Position numbers and translations under genes: made by a program | Origin: Thiorhodococcus drewsii AZ1 | GTDB lineage: Bacteria > Pseudomonadota > Gammaproteobacteria > Chromatiales > Chromatiaceae | Direction of reading: 5' to 3' | DNA: 64,000 nucleotides | Assembly (NCBI RefSeq): GCF_000224065.1 | Contig: NZ_AFWT01000011.1 | Location: 62,001 to 126,000, forward strand | Shown: positions 56,390-64,000 of the stretch, piece after piece | Layout of the letters: each line of letters opens with the position of its first letter | Position numbering within the stretch: the first letter of the stretch is position 1 | The notes under the pieces: generated by a model | Told to the model about the DNA's origin: nothing | Seen by the model: the letters and a program-made list of their open reading frames with translations, nothing else | Databases searched by the model: none

Positions 56390-58249
56390 ATGATCAACAG
56401 CCTATTTGCCACGCGTCTGCTGACCGTGGCGGTCCTCGCCGCCTCGACTGCGCTCGCGGCCGAGGACTCAATCAAGACGCCGAACGGTGCCATGCGGCCC
56501 ACGATACAGGTCATGAACGCCGCCGTGTCGGCGCCGGACCAGTATTCGGCACTCGCGGCCATCGAAATCTTCAAGGCTGGTGGCAATGCCATCGACGCGG
56601 GGATCGCCGCGACCATCGTCTCCAAGGTCACTCAGCACGCCCACGACAGCTGGGGTGGCGAGACGCCGATCATGATCCACCATGCGGCGACGGACAAGAC
56701 CACCTACATCTCCGGCATCGGGCCCTCGCCGCAGTTGGCCACGGTCGAGTATTTCCAGAAGGTCCACAGCGGCATCCCGACCACGGACAGTGTCGACATC
56801 GCCTCCGTGCCGGGCAGCCTGGCAGGCCTCGCCCTGGCCCTGAAGGAATACGGCACCCTGCGTCTGGCGGACGTGATGGCGCCGGCCATCGAACTGGCGG
56901 AGGAGGGCTTCCCCATCTCGCCCATGCAGGTGAAATGGCTCAAGAAATACGAACCCATCTATTCGAAGTGGCCCGACTCCAAGCGCGTTTTCATGCCCGA
57001 GGGCAAGGTACTGGAGGTCGGCGAGATCTTCAAACAGCCCGATCAGGCGCGGATGATGAAGGCGATGGTGGCCGCCGAGAGCGCCTATCCGGACGACCGC
57101 GCGAAAGGCATTCAAGCCGCGGTCGACTACTTCTACAAGGGTGACGTTGCCAAGGAAATCGACCGCTTCATGCACAACCTTCCCGATGTCGGAATCCCCG
57201 ACCAGGGACTGCTGAGATACGGCGATTTCGTCAAGTTCATCGACGAGGTCCAGATCGAGTACGCCCCGCTGCATACCACCTACGAGGACTCGAAGGGCAA
57301 CCGCTACGACTTATACGCCGCCAACACCACGACTCAGGCGCCGGCGCTGCTGATGGCGGTCAATATCCTCGATGCCTACGACATCGGCGCGATGGCGCAC
57401 AACAGCCCCGAGTATCTGCATCTGCTCGTCGAGACCATCGATTTGGTCATGGCCGATCGTTACACCTATTTCGGCGATCCGGACGTGGTGTACGTCCCTC
57501 AGGAGCAGCTGGTCTCGAAGGCATATGCCGACGTCCGCCGTCCCCTGATCGATCCGAAGAAGGCCGCCCCGCACTTCGAGCCGGGCGATCCCCGCGCGAT
57601 GAAGGCGCGACTGGCAGGGACGCTCAATCTGGCCCAATCGGACGGCCCTCCGAGCGATTGGGAGACCAGCACCGTTCAGCTGGCCACGATGGACAAGGAT
57701 GGCAACATGTTCAATGCCACCTCCAGCAACAACATGGGGGTCAAGTTCGGCGTGGTGCCGGGCAACGTCGGTTTCCTGCTCGGCGGACGCATGCGCATGT
57801 TTTACATGGATCCCGAGAGCGCCAACCAGGTGGGTCCCTTCAAGCGTCCGCGCGTCACCCCGTGCCCGGTCCTGGTGTTCAAGAACGGCAAGCCCTGGCT
57901 CAACCTCGGCACGCCGGGCGGCGACCAGCAGATCCAGACCATGCTGCAGCTGTTCATGAATATCGCCGAATTCGGCATGCCGCTGCAGAACAGCGTCGAG
58001 CAGTACCGCTTCAGGAGCTTCGCCTTTCCCAAGGCCTTCTATCCCGGCGAGATCCTGGATTATCAGATGGGCATCGGCCACCTGGCCAGCCCGCAGGTCC
58101 TGAAGGGACTCGAAGCCTTGGGCCACCAGGTGAAGGTCGAGGATACCTGGAAGGAGCCCTATGGCGGCGCTGCCCTGGTTTCGTTCGAGAACGGGGTGCT
58201 CTCGGCGGGGGCCGATCCCAGGCGTGAAACCTACGCGCTCGGATACTGA
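56390..58249 (+). CDS. Gamma-glutamyltranspeptidase-like Ntn-hydrolase
   Basis: A 619-residue periplasmic protein with a signal peptide (LLTVAVLAASTALA, cleavage before AED) and GGGAG-type ribosome binding site (GGGAGTCGTAC) before the ATG. The large-subunit region is conserved (AIEIFKAGGNAIDAGIAATI; SVDIASVPGSLAGLALALKE). The putative self-cleavage and nucleophile Thr aligns at T428 (DWETSTVQLATMDKDGN). The small-subunit glycines are changed compared with E. coli Ggt (GNVGFLLGGRM), so its substrate may not be glutathione. It stands alone; in sulfur bacteria such enzymes may handle glutathione-related thiols. Confidence 0.85.
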   Translation: MINSLFATRLLTVAVLAASTALAAEDSIKTPNGAMRPTIQVMNAAVSAPDQYSALAAIEIFKAGGNAIDAGIAATIVSKVTQHAHDSWGGETPIMIHHAATDKTTYISGIGPSPQLATVEYFQKVHSGIPTTDSVDIASVPGSLAGLALALKEYGTLRLADVMAPAIELAEEGFPISPMQVKWLKKYEPIYSKWPDSKRVFMPEGKVLEVGEIFKQPDQARMMKAMVAAESAYPDDRAKGIQAAVDYFYKGDVAKEIDRFMHNLPDVGIPDQGLLRYGDFVKFIDEVQIEYAPLHTTYEDSKGNRYDLYAANTTTQAPALLMAVNILDAYDIGAMAHNSPEYLHLLVETIDLVMADRYTYFGDPDVVYVPQEQLVSKAYADVRRPLIDPKKAAPHFEPGDPRAMKARLAGTLNLAQSDGPPSDWETSTVQLATMDKDGNMFNATSSNNMGVKFGVVPGNVGFLLGGRMRMFYMDPESANQVGPFKRPRVTPCPVLVFKNGKPWLNLGTPGGDQQIQTMLQLFMNIAEFGMPLQNSVEQYRFRSFAFPKAFYPGEILDYQMGIGHLASPQVLKGLEALGHQVKVEDTWKEPYGGAALVSFENGVLSAGADPRRETYALGY

Positions 58250-58286
58250 GGGCGTCCGGGGTTCCGGCGACTGGAGTGGGAGACCT

Positions 58287-58323
58287 GGACGTTGGTGCTG
58301 TCTGAATGCCGTCGCCAACGTCC
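58287..58323. terminator. Hairpin between convergent GGT-like and mgtE genes
   Basis: GGACGTTGG and CCAACGTCC form a perfect 9-bp stem around a 19-base loop. Confidence 0.45.
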
Positions 58324-58338
58324 GCCCTGGTGCTCCGG

Positions 58339-59994
58339 TCAGAGCAAAATCAGGGTGGCCAGTCCCAGGAAGGCGAAGAAGCCGACGATGTCGGTGACCG
58401 TGGTCAGCACCACGCTGCCGGCCAGGGCAGGGTCGATGCCGAGGCGCGACATGAGTAGCGGAATGGCGACCCCGGAGGCGGCGGCACAGAGCAGGTTGAG
58501 CAGAATGGCCACGGCGATGATGCCCCCAATGGTCCAGTTGCCGAACCAGACGATGGCCAGTGCGGCGACTACCAAGGCCCAGAGCAGGCCGTTGAGCAAT
58601 CCGATTCCCATCTCCTTGAGCAGCAGGATGCGGGTGTTGCCGCTGCCGAGCTGACCGGTCGCCAGCCCTCGGATGACCAGGGTGAGGGTCTGACTGCCGG
58701 CGATGCCGCCCATGCTGGCGACGATCGGCATCAGGACGGCGAGCGCTACCACCTGCTGCAGGGTGCCTTCGAACAGGCCGATGACCCAGGCTGCGAGGAA
58801 GGCGGTGATGAGATTGATGCCGAGCCAGACCGCGCGCCGGCGGCTGCTGGCCAGCACTGGCGCGAACATGTCGGTCTCTTCGTCCAGGCCGGCCATGCCT
58901 AGAAGGGCATGGGCGCTCTGCTCGCGGATGACGTCGACCACGTCATCGATGGTGATGCGTCCGAGCAGGCGTCCCTCGGCATCGACCACCGGGGCCGAGT
59001 TCAGATCTTCCTGCTCGAAACGCTGCGCCACCGCGTCGCTCTTCTGGTTCGCTGGAACCGGCTCGAAATCCGTCTCCATCAGTTCCGACACTGAGGTTTC
59101 TGGGCGCGCGGTCAGCACGCGCTCCGTCCGCAGCGTGCCCTGGTAGCGGTGCTTGCGGTCGATGACGAAAAACTTGTCCGTATTCGGCGGCAATTCCTCG
59201 CGCAGGCGCAGATAGCGGAGCAGGGTGCCGACCTTGATGTTGCTGCGCACCTCCACCTGGTCCATGTTCATGAGACCGCCGGCCGTGTCCTCGGGATAGG
59301 AGAGCATCGACTGCAGGCGTTCGCGCTCGCGTTGATCCATGGCGTCCAGGATCTGACGCCCGGTGGCTGTCGGCAGGTCTTGGATGAGGTCGACCAGATC
59401 ATCGGGCTCGAGTCCGCGCGCAGCCTCGACCAGATGCTCCATATCCATCTCGGAGGCCAGACGCCGACGTACCTCCTCGTGCAGGTGCCGCAGAACCTTG
59501 GCGGTGCGCTCACCCTCCACCATGTCCCAAACGCTGGCTCGCTCGGTTGCCGGCAGGGATTCCAGCAACCCGGCAATGCGCGCCGGATGCAGCTTGTGAA
59601 ACAGCCGGGCGATCCGCTTGAGCTTGCCCTGATCCAAGGCCTCCAGGACCAGACGCAACTGGGTCTCCGGTTCTTCGTCGACACGGCTGTTTGCAGGCGA
59701 TGCGCCGTCCTCGGACGGACCCATATCCGCATCCAGCTCATAGGCCAACTGGGTACGGAGCGCGCTGGACAGGTAGGACAGGACCTTGGGCTCGGTTCGG
59801 GCGTCGAGCTGATGCAAGGCGTCGACCCGCTGCTGGGGCGTGAGTCGCTCCAGGAGGCTGGCGATCTTCGCTGGGTGCATCGTCTTGAGCAGTCGGCGGG
59901 CGCGTTTGATCTGATCGCGCGAGAGCATCTCGCGGAGCTGATCGATTTCGGTTGCGACGGACTCGGATTGATTCTGTTGAGGTGTCTGCTTCAA
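58339..59994 (-). CDS. MgtE-family magnesium transporter with duplicated N-terminal domain
   Basis: The frame stays open to an ATG at 60123, but the first 43 residues there look non-coding and no ribosome binding site precedes it; a TTG at 59994 is my preferred start (551 residues). The family parts are the MgtE N domain (LFHKLHPARIAGLLESLPAT), a CBS pair (APVVDAEGRLLGRITIDDVV) and five membrane helices with MPIVASMGGIAGSQTLTLVI. Before this N domain lies a second copy (LLKTMHPAKIASLLERLTPQ), so the protein is about 100 residues longer than typical MgtE. It imports Mg2+ and probably senses it with the N and CBS domains. Confidence 0.88.
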   Translation of the reverse strand: MKQTPQQNQSESVATEIDQLREMLSRDQIKRARRLLKTMHPAKIASLLERLTPQQRVDALHQLDARTEPKVLSYLSSALRTQLAYELDADMGPSEDGASPANSRVDEEPETQLRLVLEALDQGKLKRIARLFHKLHPARIAGLLESLPATERASVWDMVEGERTAKVLRHLHEEVRRRLASEMDMEHLVEAARGLEPDDLVDLIQDLPTATGRQILDAMDQRERERLQSMLSYPEDTAGGLMNMDQVEVRSNIKVGTLLRYLRLREELPPNTDKFFVIDRKHRYQGTLRTERVLTARPETSVSELMETDFEPVPANQKSDAVAQRFEQEDLNSAPVVDAEGRLLGRITIDDVVDVIREQSAHALLGMAGLDEETDMFAPVLASSRRRAVWLGINLITAFLAAWVIGLFEGTLQQVVALAVLMPIVASMGGIAGSQTLTLVIRGLATGQLGSGNTRILLLKEMGIGLLNGLLWALVVAALAIVWFGNWTIGGIIAVAILLNLLCAAASGVAIPLLMSRLGIDPALAGSVVLTTVTDIVGFFAFLGLATLILL

Positions 59995-60757
59995 GTGTTT
60001 TTTCCGATTTTGAAAAGCACTGACATGGGCCAAAGGCGGGGTGGGAAAAGAGCATTCGACGATCCGCTGGGATTGCGGTCTTTTGAGATGTCGGGCCGCT
60101 CTCGGTGAATCCGGCTCATGCATGTTGCGTTGGTCTTATTCTTTCGCTAGAGGCTGCTCGCTATTTTGGGGCGGATCGCGGTATCGCGCGTGGATTTCTG
60201 GTGGTCGAATGGGCTGTAACGAGACTGATGTGATGCCATGTTTTGATGGTTGCGATAACACAGAAGCCTCGGCAAGTCTAACGATATTAATATTGCCGAA
60301 TTATGTTTAATAAAAACATTGACTTGTGATTGTTTGGTGGTGGGAATTCATTGGTTTTTGATGGTTTGGCTGTATTATTGCGTTAGAGTGCGTTAGCATA
60401 TTTCGCAATAGAGGCAGGCAATGGCGAGCCTTTTTTCGATATTGCCAGTATGCGTTTCTGGTTCGACGTTTCCATAGCGAGACATCGCACGGTTGCTGCG
60501 GTAACCGTTCTCCTGTCGTACCAGGTCAGGTGTTTTTCGCATTCGATCATCGAGTTGATGAACGCGAAAATCTGTGGTTGCCTTTTCGGTTGCCGATCTG
60601 TTGATCGAATTCGAAAATTCTGTTATTGGTCTACGTATCGCATCGATTGTCTGCGAACCGCGTGGCAGACCAAATCCGCAATATCGAGCGTCTTCCTGCT
60701 TGCGCCGTATGCTTAGACGAATGAATTCCTCATTCGTCATACATAGAAGGAGCAGTC
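59995..60757. other. Long AT-rich intergenic region
   Basis: About 760 bases between divergent genes. The part from 60230 to 60420 is AT-rich, with an inverted repeat CGGCAA (60270-60275) and TTGCCG (60293-60298) around a palindromic ATATTAATAT. Open frames here (one of 115 codons on the minus strand, one of 88 on the plus) lack ribosome binding sites and recognisable content. It may carry a non-coding RNA or control elements, but I see no decisive structure. Confidence 0.4.
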
Positions 60758-61417
60758 ATGACGGACTCTCAATCCGCCCATACCGAAGAACGTGATGTCA
60801 CCAAACTGATCGGCGTAACATCCGCCAAGCTCGACGAGCTGGAAAAATACTACGATAGTTGGTCGGCCACCTACGAGAAGGATCTGACTTCCATGGGGTA
60901 CAATGCCCCGCAGATTGCTGCGAAAGCCATCGAGAAGCACGGGATCGATCCGTCCCTGCCGATTCTCGATGCCGGTTGCGGTGTCGGTTTGACCGGGCAT
61001 CATCTCGGCGAGTTGGGCTTTAAATCCGTTATCGGTGTCGATTACTCCAGCAAGTCGCTGGAGCGCTCCGAGGAGCGCGGTTGTTATTCCGAACTCATCC
61101 GAGTGGATTTGAACAGGCCGCTGGATTTCCCGGACGATCATTTCGGCGCGGCCCAGTGCATCGGAACCCTCACCTACATCGAGAACATCGACGGGCTGAT
61201 GCGTGAGTTCCATCGCGTCGTCAAGCCGGGCGGGATCGTGCAGCTGAGCCACCGCGTCGACCTCTACGACGACGACTACAAAAAGGCGCTGGCGAGTCTG
61301 ACCGAAAAAAATCTCTGGGCACATGTCCATCATTCGGACCCGCATCCCTATATCCCCGGTCACCAGGACTTCGGCGACGACCAGGCGATCATCTTCGACA
61401 TCTTCCGGATCCATTGA
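60758..61417 (+). CDS. Class I SAM-dependent methyltransferase
   Basis: A 219-residue protein; AAGGAG five bases before the ATG supports the start. The core has ILDAGCGVGLTGHHLGELGF (SAM site), VIGVDYSSKSLERSEERG, and AAQCIGTLTYIENIDGLMRE, then VVKPGGIVQLSHRVD. It resembles the METTL27-like group of small methyltransferases. The substrate is unknown. It stands alone after the AT-rich region. It is not closely similar by eye to the betaine enzymes at 45-47 kb. Confidence 0.85.
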   Translation: MTDSQSAHTEERDVTKLIGVTSAKLDELEKYYDSWSATYEKDLTSMGYNAPQIAAKAIEKHGIDPSLPILDAGCGVGLTGHHLGELGFKSVIGVDYSSKSLERSEERGCYSELIRVDLNRPLDFPDDHFGAAQCIGTLTYIENIDGLMREFHRVVKPGGIVQLSHRVDLYDDDYKKALASLTEKNLWAHVHHSDPHPYIPGHQDFGDDQAIIFDIFRIH

Positions 61418-61438
61418 TCCGAACGGGGTTCTTCCCCG

Positions 61439-61468
61439 GCACCATCCGGGCTGCGTCTCGGATGGTGC
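61439..61468 (+). terminator. Hairpin after the methyltransferase gene
   Basis: GCACCATCCG and CGGATGGTGC form a perfect 10-bp stem around a ten-base loop, 21 bases after the stop, without a T-run. Confidence 0.55.
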
Positions 61469-61797
61469 GCCATCAGCGTTTCCCCCCAAGTTTCCCCTTC
61501 ATGCCGAGCGGCTGGTTACAGCGGTGCATTTGAACCGGGCGATGGTTCATAGAACCCGTTGCAGAGTTTCCGCATCCCCGGTGTTTTAAAAAAAGACTTT
61601 TTGAACAGTGGCTTGCTTGGTTTGGCATTCGCTTTGCATTGAATGTGGAGCGAGTGCGAGATCGGCGGTCCCCTGTTGGCGCAGGCTGCGCTTCAAGCAG
61701 GGCTCTTGATCTTTTCAGATAGACGCCGAGATCCGCTGTGACCCTACACCCCACTGTCGTCACACGAATGTGGCGCAATTTTGAAGGAGCGACCTTT
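61469..61797. other. Intergenic region before the helical lipoprotein gene
   Basis: About 330 bases with no credible ORF; the promoter of the following small lipoprotein gene should lie here. I found no consensus elements worth naming. Confidence 0.35.
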
Positions 61798-62046
61798 ATG
61801 AAGATCATGAACATGAGCAAGACTGGATTTGCCATTCCTACGGCCATCGTGTTGGCCATGATGCTGACGGCGTGCGGCGATACGGACGACGGTAAGGCCG
61901 AAAAGATGGGCGCCCAGATCGACCAGGCCGTTGAACAGGCCAAGAGCAAGGTCGAGGAGGCGAAGGATTCGGTGTCGAACGCCATGGAGAGGGCCGGCGA
62001 CAAGATGGAGGAGGCGGGCGATCGCGTCGAGGACAAGACCGACTGA
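61798..62046 (+). CDS. Small helical lipoprotein
   Basis: AAGGAG eight bases before the ATG at 61798 gives an 82-residue protein. The signal sequence ends in a lipobox (VLAMMLTACGDTDD, Cys at LTAC), and the mature part is a repeating amphipathic helix rich in Ala, Glu, Lys and Asp (QIDQAVEQAKSKVEEAKDSV; NAMERAGDKMEEAGDRVEDK). Such sequences resemble stress-induced and LEA-like helical proteins. It is followed by HdeD-like and DUF302 genes on the same strand, a plausible stress set. Confidence 0.8.
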   Translation: MKIMNMSKTGFAIPTAIVLAMMLTACGDTDDGKAEKMGAQIDQAVEQAKSKVEEAKDSVSNAMERAGDKMEEAGDRVEDKTD

Positions 62047-62196
62047 CCTGCGGTTCGCTTACAAGGCTTGCGCAGGACGTCGTGACTCGATGATCCGCGT
62101 CCCGACTCCTGCGCTGTTCGCCCTCGGCGACCCACGCTTGGGTGCGTGGGGCGACCTCTCCGTTTATTCAGTACACCTCAATTTGGAGCATTCAAG

Positions 62197-62772
62197 ATGA
62201 GTCAATCCGCTATCGCCGAAGAGCTTGAGTCTCTGCCTGGAGACCTGCCTCGCAACTGGGGCGGGTTGGTGGCGCTCGGCGTCGTATCGACACTACTCGG
62301 CCTCTTCGGACTCTGGTCGGCTTTCTGGCTCACGCTTGCCGGCGTGCTGATGTTCGGCGCGCTGCTGGCGCTCGGGGGCGGTCTGCAACTGTTCGATGCC
62401 TTCAAGTGCAAGGGCTGGAAAAGTACCTTCGCGCATGGAGGCATCGCATTCATCTATCTGATCGTCGGCGGACTGATGATCTTCGATCCGGTCGGCGCCG
62501 CCGTTGCGCTCACGCTGGTCCTGGGCGTCGCCTTGCTGACCGCCGGCTCGCTGCGATTGGTGATCGCCTTTCAACATCGCAACGAAATCGGCTGGAAGTG
62601 GGCCGCCGGAGGTGGTCTGCTCTCCATGTTGCTCGGCGCGCTGGTTCTGGTGCAGTGGCCGGTGTCCGGCGTCTGGTTGATCGGCCTGGTGATCGCCATT
62701 GAATTGCTGATCAATGGCTGGACCGCGATCTTTCTCGGCCTCGTGTTGCGGCGGGCCAAGCGTTTGGCTTGA
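62197..62772 (+). CDS. HdeD/DUF308-family membrane protein
   Basis: The ATG at 62197 gives 191 residues with about six hydrophobic segments (GGLVALGVVSTLLGLFGLWS; GGIAFIYLIVGGLMIFDPVG; GGGLLSMLLGALVLVQWPVS), arranged as paired GLxLLxxG repeats typical of the HdeD family. HdeD takes part in acid resistance in E. coli at high cell density; the exact mechanism is not known. GGAGCATTCAAG before the ATG is a usable ribosome binding site. Confidence 0.82.
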   Translation: MSQSAIAEELESLPGDLPRNWGGLVALGVVSTLLGLFGLWSAFWLTLAGVLMFGALLALGGGLQLFDAFKCKGWKSTFAHGGIAFIYLIVGGLMIFDPVGAAVALTLVLGVALLTAGSLRLVIAFQHRNEIGWKWAAGGGLLSMLLGALVLVQWPVSGVWLIGLVIAIELLINGWTAIFLGLVLRRAKRLA

Positions 62773-62837
62773 GCCAGACGTGTCTTACGCAGGTCGACCG
62801 GCGAGAACGCGGTGCGACTCATATGGAGGATGAACCG

Positions 62838-63230
62838 ATGTATGGTTTTGCCATCGAAGTCGATCTTGAATTCGACGCGGCCATCGACCGCGTGATCGAG
62901 GCATTGCAGGCCGAGGGGTTCGGTGTGCTCACCGATATCGATGTTCAGGCGACGCTCAAATCGAAGCTTGGCGTCGACAAGGGGCCCTATCGGATCCTGG
63001 GTGCCTGCAATCCACCGCTTGCCAGTCAGGCGGTGGATCTGGAGCCCGACATCGGCTTGCTGCTCCCCTGCAACGTCGTGGTACGTCAATCCGACGAGCA
63101 AAAGGTCCGTATTGCCTTCATGGACCCGAAAGCGGTATTGAATCTGGTCGATAACCCGCAGGTGGCCAGGCTCGCTTCGGATGTCCGGGACCGTCTCGAC
63201 CGGGTCGTCACCGCCCTCGGCATGCTCTGA
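62838..63230 (+). CDS. DUF302 family protein
   Basis: GGAGG eight bases before 62838 selects this ATG and gives 130 residues. The pattern YGFAIEVDLEFDAAIDRVIE, then ALQAEGFGVLTDIDVQATLK, YRILGACNPPLASQAVDLEP, and GLLLPCNVVVRQ is characteristic of DUF302, including the conserved Cys in ILGACNP and LLPCN. Function is unknown; a role in thiol or metal binding is suggested by the two Cys. It starts 65 bases after the HdeD-like gene. Confidence 0.88.
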   Translation: MYGFAIEVDLEFDAAIDRVIEALQAEGFGVLTDIDVQATLKSKLGVDKGPYRILGACNPPLASQAVDLEPDIGLLLPCNVVVRQSDEQKVRIAFMDPKAVLNLVDNPQVARLASDVRDRLDRVVTALGML

Positions 63231-63287
63231 GGAGCGGCGGCATTCCGGATTGGGCTGCGCGTCGTCCGGGGAGGTCGTCGCGCGTGC

Positions 63288-63782
63288 TTATTGGGCGGGC
63301 GTCAGGATGGCGTACGTCATATCGGGCATGTATCCGGTATCCATGGACGGATCGAACGGCCACTGGGGGTCGCCCGAACGTAATTGTCCGCCGACATGAA
63401 TCAACTCGCAGGCGTAGGACATCGTCGCAGAGGGTGCCGCGCCTGTCGCATGATTCGGGACGAGGATCGTGCATGCGTCGCTCGACGCACATCCGCGCGG
63501 CTTCAAATCCTGTCGAACCCGAAGTGTGCCGCTGTCGCTCGCGGCGACAATCGCCTTGACCGCGTCGCATGCGAGGGCACCATACCCTGCGAAGTTGGCC
63601 GGGTACCCGCCATTGAATGAACTGTCGACGAATTTCAGGTCGTACAGTTCGCCTCGAATCTCCACGTTCACCACATCTGTGATCTCGCCGTTGTCGACGA
63701 CGAGCGATCCCGCTTGAGCCTGGCAGGTCGCGCCAATGCATATGACCGCCATGGCCAACCCTGAAATCTTTTTAAATATCAT
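63288..63782 (-). CDS. Secreted hypothetical protein
   Basis: The ATG at 63782 gives 164 residues with a signal peptide (ISGLAMAVICIGATCQAQA, cleavage before GSL). The mature protein has VDNGEITDVVNVEIRGELYD, FNGGYPANFAGYGALACDAV and several Cys that could form disulfides (CDAV; GCASSDACTI; YACELI). It was not recognised. An upstream 52-codon extension of the frame has no support. Confidence 0.7.
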   Translation of the reverse strand: MIFKKISGLAMAVICIGATCQAQAGSLVVDNGEITDVVNVEIRGELYDLKFVDSSFNGGYPANFAGYGALACDAVKAIVAASDSGTLRVRQDLKPRGCASSDACTILVPNHATGAAPSATMSYACELIHVGGQLRSGDPQWPFDPSMDTGYMPDMTYAILTPAQ

Positions 63783-64000
63783 ATCTATCCCGGTAATCGT
63801 GTATCGGCATGGGTTTTCTGCCCCGTTGTCGATCCCCGCTCTGTCCTTGATCCGGACGAAGAACGGACGTTCATCGATCAGGAACCCAACGCGATAAACC
63901 CCACAATTTCGACCGAAAGATGCGCTGGGTAAATGCAACCAGCATTAGGGGTAACTTATACTCCGCAGTGAATCGTCATGCTGGCATTGCGATGATCTTT

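Noticed and set aside
59995-60123. N-terminal extension of the MgtE protein to the ATG at 60123
   Set aside because: Sequence is not like MgtE and lacks a ribosome binding site, though I cannot fully exclude it.
60393-60740. 115-codon minus-strand frame in the AT-rich gap
   Set aside because: No ribosome binding site, no recognisable pattern and composition unlike neighbouring genes.

Overview
The window is about 64 kb of GC-rich bacterial chromosome, densely packed with short operons and with no phage, IS element or CRISPR array that I can see. It looks like a gammaproteobacterium, most plausibly a salt-adapted purple sulfur bacterium (Chromatiales). That placement is inferred from three things together: a polysulfide/sulfur-reductase-type molybdoenzyme operon, a two-gene glycine-to-betaine methylation pathway of the Halorhodospira type, and the order hrcA-grpE-dnaK-dnaJ-dapB. 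No photosynthesis gene lies inside the window, so the placement stays tentative.

Layout. 1-5.2 kb: an operon for a membrane-anchored molybdopterin oxidoreductase (catalytic subunit cut by the window edge, four-cluster ferredoxin subunit, NrfD/PsrC-type anchor), a TorD-type chaperone, a HybE-like chaperone and a tiny unknown ORF. 5.3-8.4 kb, opposite strand: a compact operon of a DUF134 regulator, two NifX/NifB-like cluster-binding proteins and two ferredoxin-containing MinD-type ATPases, resembling the orange protein (ORP) operons of sulfate reducers, with a perfect 18-bp palindrome upstream. 8.6-16.6 kb: a glycosyltransferase, then a two-component system divergent from a PspA-like protein, a membrane protein, a VWA protein and a patatin-like lipase, which together look like an envelope-stress module. 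16.7-24.3 kb: a hypothetical gene, an Lrp-type regulator divergent from leuA, a STAS protein, an HD-GYP protein, recN and NAD kinase. 24.5-30.7 kb: the HrcA/CIRCE-controlled chaperone genes plus dapB.

30.7-42.3 kb: DUF3775 protein, initiator tRNA, DedA-like and CxxCxxCC proteins, a chemoreceptor, a PAS-GGDEF cyclase, a secreted phosphodiester-glycosidase-like protein, an acetylxylan-esterase-like hydrolase and a three-gene TRAP transporter. 42.5-47.0 kb: a large secreted phytase-like esterase with phased GTCA repeats upstream, then glycine/sarcosine and sarcosine/dimethylglycine methyltransferases. 47.1-53.6 kb: phosphoesterase, lipid-kinase-like protein, PAS-GGDEF-EAL protein with a degenerate cyclase site, a histidine-kinase-like protein lacking an obvious ATP-binding Asn, and an FNT channel. 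53.9-64 kb: a secreted Cache protein beside a chemoreceptor, a gamma-glutamyltranspeptidase-like protein, an MgtE transporter with a doubled N-terminal domain, another methyltransferase, a helical lipoprotein, HdeD-like and DUF302 proteins, and a secreted unknown.

The best candidates for under-described biology are the ORP-like operon with its palindrome, the HybE-like chaperone in a sulfur molybdoenzyme operon, the PspA/VWA envelope locus, and the secreted-Cache plus chemoreceptor pair. All starts, motifs and repeats were read by eye; no database search was possible.
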